A stretch of DNA of 64,000 nucleotides from Ascarosepion bandense (lineage: Eukaryota > Mollusca > Cephalopoda > Sepiida > Sepiidae), in contig JBBBDQ010001614.1 in the NCBI GenBank assembly GCA_037127315.1, positions 1,486,501 to 1,550,500 of the forward strand, in the 5' to 3' direction. Each line of letters opens with the position of its first letter. Position 1 is the stretch's first letter. This document shows positions 29,535-39,400 of this stretch, piece by piece. A program made the translations under genes and the position numbers. Under the pieces are notes generated by a model that searched no databases, was not told the DNA's origin, and saw only the letters and a list, made by a program, of their open reading frames with translations.

Positions 29535-30262
29535 AATCTTCTTCTTCATGTGCTGTATCTCCTCAGGACGTAGGCAATCATGGACTTCCACTTGGCTCTG
29601 TCTCTGGCTCAGACCTAGCAAGTACATCTCGTGCTGCTTTCCCCTATCTCTTCTAACATTTATCTGACCTGTGAGTATCAAGTTCTTCAGGCCTTCTTTC
29701 CTCATTATGTGTCCCAGGAACCTCATTTTCCTCTTCCTGATATTTATTATCAGGTTTCTTCTCATTTGCATCTTTTCCAACACCTCATTGTTGCTCATGT
29801 GCTCTATCCATGGTATCCTCAGCATCCTTCTGTAAAACCACATTTCTGCTTCCTCAAACCTCTCCTTCATCCTTGATGAGATCATCCAACATTCACTTCC
29901 ATACGGAAGGACAGATATCACATAGCAATCCAGCACTCTTTTCTTTGTTTCTAATGAGATTTTCCTGTCTTTCAGCACACATGCTCTGTCCATGGTATCC
30001 TCAGCATCCTTCTGTAAAACCACATTTCTGCTGCCTCAAACCTCTCCTTCATCCTTGATGAGATCATCCAACATTCACTTCTATACAGAAGGACAGATAT
30101 CACATAGCAATCCAGCACTCTTTTCTTTGTTTCCAATGAGATTTTTATGTCTTTCAGCACACATGCTCTGTCCATGGTATCCTCAGCATCCTTTTTGTAG
30201 AACCACATTTCTGCTGTCTCAAGCTTCTCATTCATCCTTAAGGACAGATATCACTTAGCAAT
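29535..30262 (-). pseudogene. LINE-A C-terminus with internal 182-bp duplications
   Basis: Frames 29514-30023 and 29972-30235. RKISLETKKRVLDCYVISVL, PYGSECWMISSRMKER, MWFYRRMLRIPWIEHMSNNE, RKRKMRFLGHIMRKEGL, then the 3' terminus near 29540-29560. GCTCTRTCCATGGTATCCTC recurs at 29801, 29983 and 30165 (period 182, not a multiple of three), so the duplication itself breaks the frame. The repeated segment overlaps the LINE-A segment that makes up the 36-59 kb satellite. Confidence 0.85.
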
Positions 30263-30534
30263 CCAACACTTGAAACAAATTTAATGATTGATTTGGAAAA
30301 AAAAACCAGGTGTATATAGCTAAGAAATTAGACAATATCTGAATGAAATGAATATCAAGCGTGACATCTACATGAGAGTCTAGATCTGATGAGACAAATT
30401 CTTAGATTAGTGTTTTTATTTGGTAGGATATTACACTGTTGAACAAAACTACTCCTAGTACAGCCTATTGTATATACAATTTCCTTAACTACAATGCCAA
30501 ATTTGTAATAACTTGATATGTCTCAGACAGGGAG
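30263..30534. other. Unrecognised spacer between LINE-A copies
   Basis: About 270 bp, AT-rich. GAGAGTCTAGATCTGATGAG near 30371 resembles GAGAGTCTCGATCTGACGAG at 21110, so a small unnamed repeat may be shared. Nothing else seen. Confidence 0.35.
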
Positions 30535-31043
30535 ATATATATCATTCGAGCTTCACTTCCATACAGAAGGACAGACATCACGTAGTAATCCAGCACTCTT
30601 TTCTTTGTTTCTAATAAGATTTTCCTGTTTTTCAGTACTCTGGCTAGCTTCTGAAATGTGTCTTTGGCCATACCAATGCATCTTTAGATCTCCATGTTGC
30701 ACTTTCGATCTTCTGTCAAAACATTTCCCAAGTATTTTTGAATTTTTTTACTTGTTTTATTTTAGATTCTCCAACTTGTCATTGGCGTATTGTCTCCTCT
30801 TTTTGCTGATGACCATGCATTCTGTTTTCTTGAGGTTTATGCTCAACCCTTTCTTTTTACTTTCTTTTGCTAACTTCTGTAGAAGGTCCTGCATTTTCCT
30901 TTCTGTGTCTGCTATCAGCACCGTATCATCCGCGTATTGGATTTTGTTGAGATTATGGTCGCCAATGATGAATCCTGGCAAGGGTTTTATTCCTCTCATA
31001 ATTGCTTCACTGTACATGTTGAAAAGATCTGGTGAGAAAACAG
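30535..31043 (-). pseudogene. LINE-A with intact YADD catalytic box
   Basis: Minus frame 30757-31017: MYSEAIMRGIKPLPGFIIGD, NLNKIQYADDTVLIAD, LLQKLAKESKKKGLSINL, KKTECMVISKKRR. YADD is the RT catalytic motif and this is the only LINE-A copy here that keeps it. Upstream QGSVFSPDLFN is present, and downstream a second frame (30489-30671) holds AKDTFQKLARVLKNRK and RVLDYYVMSVLLYGSE. Truncated on both sides and frame-broken. Confidence 0.83.
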
Positions 31044-31053
31044 ATCCTTGAAT

Positions 31054-31352
31054 CAGTCATTTAAGTGCCATACATTATACATGCTTGGATGATCATGTCT
31101 CGAAGGAGACATGACTGACTGGGCAGAAGATTATCCCGCAGTAGGCTGCTATTAATTTCTGTTGTAGAATAGTTGCCAACCAAGGCTAACGAACTCAATC
31201 TGTTTATTTAACGCATAACTTGAAGGAAGAGATGGATTAATACCTTTCCCAAGGGTATTTGTGTGTAAGTGAATGCAAGCCAGTTAACTAAATTTTAAAC
31301 TCGTCTCCCTGATTTCTCGTTCCAAGCCGATATCTACTGCACCACAACACAC
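31054..31352 (-). mobile_element. SINE-1, full length, probable 10-bp target-site duplication
   Basis: ATCCTTGAAT at 31044-31053 and 31353-31362 flanks the element. Tail hairpin at about 31098-31117 and a head near 31310-31352 with A- and B-box-like sequence in reverse. It separates a LINE-A from a LINE-B fragment, so it may have inserted at their junction. Confidence 0.8.
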
Positions 31353-31362
31353 ATCCTTGAAT

Positions 31363-31690
31363 ACTTTGCTGAAAAGTGATAAGAAGCTAGCAGAGTGATA
31401 GAGGGGTTAGAGGGTTGACCAGAATTCTTACAAACAGTAACTACATATAACAATGTTGGAAGCAGAGAGGCAATAATTATAGAATTTGGAGAGGAATTGA
31501 GTCAACTCAGGGGACACATTTCTTTAAGACAATGGCTGGAATTCTATCACCTCTGCTTGCCTTATAAGAGTCTAATTCAGATATGATGTCCGTGATAGAG
31601 GTATGCATATATCACTCATTAGAGACCCTCTGCTGTACGAAAAATAGGATGTGGGTACTCCAGAGAAGACAAGTGATTAGTTAGAATTAG
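31363..31690 (-). pseudogene. LINE-B upstream RT fragment
   Basis: Minus strand: NVSPELTQFLSKFYNYCLSA near 31480-31540, matching the CR1-type KKCAPELSPILAKLFNLCL block, then degenerate FSKVFKD near 31365. This part of LINE-B lies upstream of the region kept at 27 kb. Stops interrupt it. Confidence 0.62.
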
Positions 31691-31721
31691 AAAAATAAAT
31701 ATTACATTGCACTTCTATGAC

Positions 31722-31724
<3 letters not shown>

Positions 31725-31775
<51 letters not shown>

Positions 31776-31787
31776 TTGAATACACTG

Positions 31788-31836
<49 letters not shown>

Positions 31837-31847
31837 TGAACAGACTG

Positions 31848-31885
<38 letters not shown>

Positions 31886-31986
31886 GAAAAGGAAAAGACA
31901 CTTCTAAATATATAGACTGAAAGATATAAAAAGCCATGGACAATCATAGAAAAATAGATGTAAAAAAGTTTTAGAGATTCACAGAC

Positions 31987-32034
<48 letters not shown>

Positions 32035-32087
32035 TTGAATAGACTGAGATAGATAGATAGATAGATAGATTTGAATAGACTGAGATG

Positions 32088-32131
<44 letters not shown>

Positions 32132-32141
32132 TTGAATAGAC

Positions 32142-32196
<55 letters not shown>

Positions 32197-32200
32197 TAAA
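31725..32200. repeat. Compound GATA array with spacer
   Basis: GATA blocks separated by TTTGAATAGACTGA, ATGAACAGACTGA and, once, a longer AT-rich stretch (31885-31990). The spacer is the reverse complement of the 13.4-14.2 kb spacer. Confidence 0.92.
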
Positions 32201-32259
32201 AATACATTGAGCGTCATAGAAAAAAGATGAAAAAAAGACATAAAAATTCACAGATAGAT

Positions 32260-32355
32260 CAATAGAAAGAAAGAAAGGAAGAAAGGAAGAAAGAAAGAAA
32301 AGGACTCAAAAGAAAGAAAGAAAAGGACTCAAAAGAAAGAAAGAAAGAAAGAATG
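32260..32355. repeat. (GAAA)n / (GGAA)n microsatellite
   Basis: Purine repeat with AAAAGGACTCAAAAGAAAGA occurring twice (about 32297 and 32321). Confidence 0.9.
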
Positions 32356-32769
32356 GATTAAGGTATTCTCTTGGTCTGATCAACTAACTTCTAAAAATAA
32401 TTTTGAAGCCTGGTCATTCGGTCAAATCTTTTAAGTGGATCAAGCCAAAACATTTTATGAATTCGTATATATCTGTACCAGACATAGCATATGTATATGC
32501 TTCTGTGTATGTACATAGGCTGGAAAGTTCATAGGCTGGTCAAGACATAAATGTAACTAGCCATACCAGTTGCTAGACTAAAAGACATGCAAGTGTACCA
32601 GAATACAACAGCTGGCTAACTAACTGGTGTGTCTATGTACATTTATATCTTGGTCAGACTAAACTTTTTAGTCAATCCTCATAGGGATTTAAAAGTATTT
32701 CTAATTCTTTCTATGTTTAACATTCACTCTGTCTGCCTGACTGACTGCCTCACTTTAACTTTATGTGTG

Positions 32770-32809
<40 letters not shown>

Positions 32810-33095
32810 TGCAGGTGTGTGTTATTGTATGTATTTATAAAAAATTGCATTTTTAATTCCTTTTTATATTTATTCATGAATATAAATGATGTAACTCCAT
32901 TTCTATCAGATCAATGATTCTATCACTGGAGCTGAGTTTTATTTCACCATCATGTATAAATATCTATTCATACACACACACATATATATACATACATACA
33001 TGCATACATACATACATACATACATGATATAAAGCAGGTGCTTTTCTTTGATAAAGTAATATAAAATTCTGTAAACAATTTACATGACAATGCAG

Positions 33096-33142
<47 letters not shown>

Positions 33143-33305
33143 CATAAGGATAGCAATGAATACAAGACAGTAAATATTTCAACACATGTGGATAAATATA
33201 TATATATATCAAGAGAATTAGATAGATAAATTAGGAGAAATGTTGATGATGAGAGATACATAAACAGATATGAAAAAGGTGGATAAGTAAAAGACAGGAA
33301 CAGAT
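32356..33305. other. Unrecognised AT-rich sequence with TA and CATA runs
   Basis: (TA)n at 32778-32806 and 33097-33138; CATA repeats at 32985-33025. No element or gene seen. Confidence 0.5.
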
Positions 33306-33309
33306 AGAT

Positions 33310-33328
33310 AAATAGTGAATGAAGATAA

Positions 33329-33372
<44 letters not shown>

Positions 33373-33381
33373 GAACAGAAT

Positions 33382-33431
<50 letters not shown>

Positions 33432-33447
33432 TTGAACAGACTGGAAC

Positions 33448-33503
<56 letters not shown>

Positions 33504-33505
33504 TG
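33310..33505. repeat. GATA array with spacer
   Basis: Three GATA blocks separated by GGAACAGAATAAGATAG and ATTGAACAGACTGGAACAG. Confidence 0.92.
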
Positions 33506-33699
33506 TGTCAATTTTTAACTCATTTTTTGTGATTCAAAATAAATATATATATATGTATATCTGTATGTTTATATTTTATATATATGTAAATTCATGGCAA
33601 GCTTTACTTTACTATTGAAATATTAGAAATTACTATATAAGTATATGTGTCTGTATGTGTATGTACCTGTAATGTTTTAGATGTAGATTTTTCTATAAT

Positions 33700-33734
<35 letters not shown>

Positions 33735-33779
33735 GTATATTTATATATATATTTATATATTACATATATTTAAAGATAT

Positions 33780-33811
<32 letters not shown>

Positions 33812-34060
33812 TAAATATATATAATATCTGTTTTTATATACATATTCAAATACTTATATAACTAAGGATTTCCTATGAAGATGTTTGTGTATATCTGCAT
33901 TTTTTTTGTGTGGATGCACAGATATATCTGTATGCATTTATACATGTACTTCCCTATGTAAGGATTTCCTCTGAAGACTTTTATTTACTTACTGCGTAAG
34001 AGGATTTTTGATTCAGAAATAGATATTTTTAGTTTTTTCTTATTATTTTTTTCTTTTACT
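33506..34060. repeat. TA-rich low-complexity region
   Basis: Successive TATATA and TATTTATA runs (33703-33830) between stretches of AT-rich sequence. No coding content. Confidence 0.7.
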
Positions 34061-34139
34061 TTTATGGGTTCTGGGAATAAATTGTTATATTTGTCTGTCA
34101 GAAGAAAACCAATTCAATGTAAAGGAATTCCACTGTTTT

Positions 34140-34270
34140 CCTTCCTTCTTTTTTTTTTCTTCTTCCTGAATGAATCATATTTGTTCCCCCCCATGACCCA
34201 TTCCTCTAACCACCTCACCCACAGCATTCTTCCTTCTCAAATATTCATTGTTATAAAAATGCTTATATTT
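34140..34270 (+). repeat. Local duplicate, first copy
   Basis: CTTCCTGAATGAATCATATT, GACCCATTCCTCTAAYCACC and ATATTCATTGTTATAAAAAT occur here and at 34800-34920, with the TG/TA/CA and GATA arrays between. Confidence 0.8.
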
Positions 34271-34307
34271 ATACATACTCACACTGGTAGAATATATTTT
34301 AGCATCA

Positions 34308-34310
34308 GGA

Positions 34311-34389
<79 letters not shown>

Positions 34390-34425
34390 GTATATACACA
34401 CACAAATGCACACACACACACATAT
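34308..34425. repeat. (TG)n(TA)n(CA)n compound microsatellite
   Basis: TG run, TA run, CA run, TA, then CA again. It forms a large inverted repeat because TG and CA are complementary. Confidence 0.9.
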
Positions 34426-34539
34426 ATACTGACTTAGAAATAGATAGGTATGAATATAAGTCTGTAGATATCTTAACACATTCGAAGATAAATATGTACA
34501 TGAAAATAGAGCGAATTAAATGGATAAATTCATTGATAA

Positions 34540-34540
34540 C

Positions 34541-34584
<44 letters not shown>

Positions 34585-34612
34585 AAGAAACAGAATAAGG
34601 TAGGTAGGTAGG

Positions 34613-34652
<40 letters not shown>

Positions 34653-34660
34653 AACAGAAT

Positions 34661-34692
<32 letters not shown>

Positions 34693-34700
34693 AACAGAAT

Positions 34701-34747
<47 letters not shown>

Positions 34748-34775
34748 GAACAGAATAAGATAGATAGAAACATAG
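34540..34775. repeat. GATA array with GAAACAGAATAA spacer
   Basis: GATA blocks separated by AGAAACAGAATAAGATAG, and one short GGTA variant block at about 34600-34612. Confidence 0.92.
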
Positions 34776-34799
34776 ATTTTACCTTTTTCCTTCCTTATT

Positions 34800-34920
34800 T
34801 TTTATCTTCCTGAATGAATCATATTTGTACACTTGACCCATTCCTCTAATCACCTCACCCACTGCATTCTTCTTTCTTTAATATTCATTGTTATAAAAAT
34901 CCTTATATTTATACTATTTA
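34800..34920 (+). repeat. Local duplicate, second copy
   Basis: See the copy at 34140. Differences are scattered substitutions and a shorter T run. Confidence 0.8.
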
Positions 34921-35185
34921 GGATGTGGTTTCCGACTTTCTCTTTTCCAATCTTCTCACTTTGTTTTTTCTTTTTTTTTTTCAATTGGAGTAAATAGATC
35001 TATCTATCGCCCAGTTCACACTCCACCTATGTCTATTGAACAGGTTAAGAGGCTCATCCCTTGTTCCCTGCTTAGGATATGGTTTCTGGCTTTCTCTTTT
35101 CTGATCTTTTCACTATTACATAGCCCCCTGCACACCAGTGGCGTTACCGCCTTGCTCGGGGTGATCCGATTAAAAAAAAAAAACA
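34921..35185 (+). mobile_element. LINE-B 3' UTR and terminus
   Basis: Contains GTTCACACTCCACCTATGTC, GAGGCTCATCCCTTGTTCCC and the terminus TAGCCCCCTGCACACCAGTG, CGTTACCGCCTTGCTCGGGG, then an A-rich tail. Same as 62.4-62.9 kb but with about 1.4 units of the segment that is tripled there. Confidence 0.75.
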
Positions 35186-35232
35186 AAAAAAAATACATAC
35201 ACACACTAGCAGAATATATTTATGCATCAGGA

Positions 35233-35237
<5 letters not shown>

Positions 35238-35283
<46 letters not shown>
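35238..35283. repeat. (TA)n, tail side of SINE-2 copy D
   Basis: About 45 bp of TA adjoining the 3' end of the minus-strand SINE-2 copy. Confidence 0.85.
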
Positions 35284-35288
<5 letters not shown>

Positions 35289-35343
35289 GTTGTCCGCAGA
35301 CAGATCTGTTTGGCTGTATCACAGATCATCAGTACTGTTAGAT
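35289..35343 (-). ncRNA. Decayed hammerhead (copy D)
   Basis: CTGATGA intact; stem II is TCTGT/ACAGC with its closing pair lost; GAAA reads CAAA; stem I has one mismatch (CAGTA against TGCGG). Stem III and the GTC cut site are intact. Loss of the catalytic G predicts no cleavage. Confidence 0.72.
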
Positions 35344-35405
35344 ATCCAATTGCCTTTTACCCAGGATTGAAACCCGAGCGAATTGGCATCAGTCGGCGAT
35401 TATAG
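35289..35405 (-). mobile_element. SINE-2 copy D
   Basis: Minus strand: ATCGCCGACTGATGCCAATT, GGGTTTCAATCCTGGG (B-box-like), then the decayed hammerhead block (35289-35343) and TA tail. The A-box side is lost. Confidence 0.78.
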
Positions 35406-35409
35406 TAAT

Positions 35410-35640
35410 TTTATGAGCATAGCTTAGATGTCGCACAAGGCCTAAAATGTGGTGCCCCCAGTGCAGTTCGTATTCACAATTCAGTTTTTATAGTGCTTGT
35501 GAGACAAGTTTGATAGCCATTGCACAATACCGAGGTGCCACAGTATTTTTTTTTTTACAGTAAGTAGACACTTAATGTAAAGGATTACATTAAGGGCAAT
35601 TTATATTAATACTTTGGGAAGATAAGATTTGAACACTAAG
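35410..35640. other. Unrecognised spacer
   Basis: No family signature. A T10-like run lies near 35550. Confidence 0.35.
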
Positions 35641-35830
35641 ATTGTAGTGATCAGGGAAACATTCTCTTGGGAGTCTGTGCCACAGGGTAGCGGTTCACAG
35701 AACAAAACTGTTTGAGTGAAACATACATTTCACTGATTGAAGTTATCAGCAGAGATGCATCCTTTTATTTGGTGGGGTGGGGTAATCATTTCACCCTGAC
35801 CAAGGCAAAAATGCCACTAGTACGCAAACA
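35641..35830 (-). mobile_element. Degenerate LINE-B 3' part
   Basis: ATCATTTCACCCTGACCAAG and GGCAAAAATGCCACTAGTAC near 35790-35825 are the LINE-B terminus in reverse. GATTGTAGTGATCAGGGAAA upstream matches the UTR start seen at 27125. Confidence 0.55.
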
Positions 35831-36054
35831 TTGGGTTGGAAGAGAATGAAAATACTTTAGTGAGAAGAAAGAAACAATTGGCTCCCTATACTGCTTCAAT
35901 AAGTACCTGATTCTTCAGGCTGTCCTTTGCTTTTCTAAGAGTCACGTCAGGCCGAAAATGGTATACCGTTGCATTATCTGGGGAGGTGTAGCCCAGACCT
36001 CACTTTCGACAAATATGACTATGGACTAGATTGTTCTACCGGATTACATTTGCC

Positions 36055-36236
36055 TTAACCACTTAACAACCTCGTATTGATATATATCCCATTCCGGGAC
36101 ATATTAGGAGAAGAGACATATTAATACCTTTCTCAAGGTTATTTACATAGAAGTGAATGCAGAAAATTCAAGTGGAATTTTAGCTCGTCTTTTCGATTTC
36201 TTGTTCTGAACTGATATTCACTGCACTACAACGCAC
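36055..36236 (-). mobile_element. SINE-1, head half
   Basis: Reverse complement shows a head near 36236 (TGTTGTAGTGCAGTGAATAT-like), an AGAAATCGAAAAGACGAGCT block and ACCTTGAGAAAGGTATTAAT. The tail hairpin is missing. Sequence before it, 35831-36054, is unrecognised. Confidence 0.65.
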
Positions 36237-36344
36237 ATCACTTTGTGTTCATATAATCATTTTTTTAAATTCCGATTATTGCAGGTGATAAAGCTAATAT
36301 TTCTTTCAAGTCTTATATTTATTTTGTTTCGTTTTAAATTACTA

Positions 36345-36457
36345 GCAGAGTTATCAACAAAAGGATGGACCTAAAATCCAAATTACAAAGCGAGGGGACT
36401 AAAATCAAGCAAGTACAAAATTTTAAATATTTCAGAAGTGTTCTAACAGAGGATCAT
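36345..36457 (+). pseudogene. LINE-A upstream half, left flank of the satellite
   Basis: AAATCCAAATTACAAAGCGA, ATCAAGCAAGTACAAAATTT, TAAATATTTCAGAAGTGTTC and CTAACAGAGGATCATAAGTG align to LINE-A 5908-5999 (IKQVQKFKYLxSVLTEDxKC). It joins the first satellite unit in register with LINE-A, with no break. Confidence 0.82.
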
Positions 36458-39400
36458 AAGTGCAACATTGAGATATGTGCATTAGGATGCCCAAAGAAGC
36501 ATTCCTAAAACTAAGCAGAGTATGAAGAAATAGGAAACATTCATTATAAAAAAAAGAATATAGACTACTGAACAGTTATGTGATGTCTGTCTTATATGCC
36601 AGTGAATAATAGTAAATATGGTAAGTGGATTGTTAAGTGCAACATTGAGATATGTCTGTCAGAATGGCCAAAGATGCATTCCTAAAGCTAAGCCAAGTAT
36701 GGTGAAATAAAACATTCATGATAAAAAAGAATATAGACTACTGAACAGTTATGTGATGTCTGTCTTATATGCCAGTGAATAATAGTAAATATGGTAAGTG
36801 GATTTTAAGTGCAACATTGAGATATGTGTATTAGAATGGCCAAAGATGCATTCTAAAAGCTAAGCTACATGAAGAAATAGGAAACATTCATGATAAAAAA
36901 AGAATATAGACTACTGAACAAAGTTGGTGATGTCTGTCTTATAGCCAGTGAATAATAGTAAATATGGTAGTGGATTGTTAGAAAGTATCATTGATAGAGC
37001 AGTTCATTAGAGTCAACAAGATGGCCCTAAGCTAGTTAAAAGGAGAAACAGAAATATTTGCTTAGAAAAAAGAATATAGACTACTGAATAAAGTTATGTG
37101 ATGTCTGTCTTATATGCCAGTGAATAATAGTAAATATGGTAAGTGGATTGTTAAGTGCAACATTGAGATATGTGTATTAGAATGGCTAAAGATGCATTCC
37201 TCTGGGTTAAGCCAAGTATGGCTAGAAATAGAAACATTCATGATAAAAAGAATATAGACTAATGGAATAAAGTTATGATGTCTGTCTTATATGCTACAGT
37301 GAATACAAATATGGTAAGATTGCTAAGTGCAACATTGAGATATGTATTAGAATGGCCAAAGATGCATTCCTAAAGCCAAGCCAAGTATGAAGAAATAGAA
37401 ACATTCATGATAAAAAAAAAAAGAATATAGATCACTGAACAGTTATGTGATGTCTGTCTTATATGCCAGTGAATACAAAAATATGGTAAGTGGATTGTTA
37501 AGGCACATTGAGATGTGTATTAGAATGGCCAAAGATGCATTCCTAAAGTTGGCCAAGTATGAAGAAATAGGAAAGTCTTAAGGATAAAAAAAAAAAAAGA
37601 ATATAGACTACTGAACAGTTATGGGATGTCTGTCTTATATGCCAGTGAATAATAGTAAATACAGTAAGTGGATTGTTAAGTGCAACATTGAGATATGTCT
37701 ATTAGAATGGCCAAAGATGTGACCCTAAAGCTAAGCCACAAGTATGAAGAAATAGGAAACATTATCTGCTTAGAAAAAAAAGAATATAGACTACTGAACA
37801 GTTATGTGATGTCTGTCTTATATGCCAGTGAATAATAGTAAATATGGTAAGTGGATTGTTAAGTGCAACATTGAGATATGTCTATTAGAATGGCCAAAGA
37901 AGCATTCCTAAAGCTAAGCCAAGTATGAAGAAATAGGAAACATTCATTATAAAAAAAAGAATATAGACTACTGAACAGTTATGTGATGTCTGTCTTATAT
38001 GCCAGTGAATAATAGTAAATATGGTAAGTGGATTGTTAAGTGCAACATTGAGATATGTCTATTAGAATGGCCAAAGGTGCATTCTAAAGCTAAGCCAAGT
38101 ATGAAGAAATAGGAAACATTCATTATAAAAAAATGAATATAGACTACTGAACAGTTATGTGATGTCTGTCTTATATGCCAGTGAATAATATTAAATATGG
38201 TAAGTGGATTGTTAAGTGCAACATTGAGATATGTCTATTAGAATGGCCAAAGAAGCATTCCTAAAGCTAAGCCAAGTATGAAGAAATAGGAAACATTCAT
38301 GATAAAAAAAATATAGACTACTGAACAGTTATGTGATGTCTGTCTTATATGCCAGTGAATAATAGTAAATATGGTAAGTGGATTGTTAAGTGCAACATTG
38401 AGATATGTCTATTAGAATGGCCAAAGATGCATTCTAAAGCTAAATAAGTATGAAAATAAAGACTTATTCATGATAAAAAAAAAAAGGAATATAGACTACT
38501 GAACAGTTATGTGATGTCTGTCTTATATGCCAGTGAATAATAGTAAATATGGTAAGTGGATTGTTAAGTGCAACATTGAGATATGTCTATTAGAATGGCC
38601 AAAGATGCATTCCTAAAGCTAAGCCAATTATGAAGAAATAGGAAACATTCTAGATAAAAAAAGTATAGAACTACTGAACAGTTATGTGATGTCTGTCATA
38701 TATGCCAGTGAATAATAGTAAATAACATTTAAGTGGTTAACAGGAGTGCAACATTGAGATATGTCTATTAGAATGGCCAAAGATGCATTCCTAAAGCTAA
38801 GCCAAGTATGAAGAAATAGGAAACATTCATGATAAAAAAAAAGAATATAGACTACTGAACAGTTATGTGATGTCTGTCTTATATGCCAGTGAATAGTAAA
38901 TATGGTAAGTGGATTGTTAAGTGCAACATTGAGATATGTCTATTAGAATGGCCAAAGATGCATTCCTAAAGCTAAGCCAAGTATGAAGAAATAGGAAACA
39001 TTCATTATAAAAAAAAAAGAATATAGACTACTGAACAGTTATGTGATGTCTGTCTTATATGCCAGTGAATAATAGTAAATATGGTAAGTGGATTGTTAAG
39101 TGCAACATTGAGATATGTCTATTAGAATGGCCAAAGAAGCATTCCTAAAGCTAAGCCAAGTATGAAGAAATAAGGCTCATTATAAAAAAATGAATATAGA
39201 CTACTGAACAGTTATGTGATGTCTGTCTTATATGCCAGTGAATAATAGTAAATATGGTAAGTGGATTGTTAAGTGCAACATTGAGATATGTGTATTAGAA
39301 TGGCCAAAGATGCATTCCTAAAGCTAAGCCAAGTATGAAGAAATAGGAAACATTCATGATAAAAAAAAAAGAATATAGACTACTGAACAGTTATGTGATG

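Noticed and set aside
30366..30400. CTGATGAG at 30384 as another hammerhead
   Set aside because: No GAAA box or pairing stems follow at the needed distance. The same applies to CTGATGAG at about 60550 and CTGATGAGAGTG in the 6.7-7.0 kb units.
34308..34425. The TG/TA/CA tract as a terminator or regulatory hairpin
   Set aside because: It is a compound dinucleotide microsatellite, and its self-complementarity follows trivially from TG opposite CA. There is no adjoining gene.
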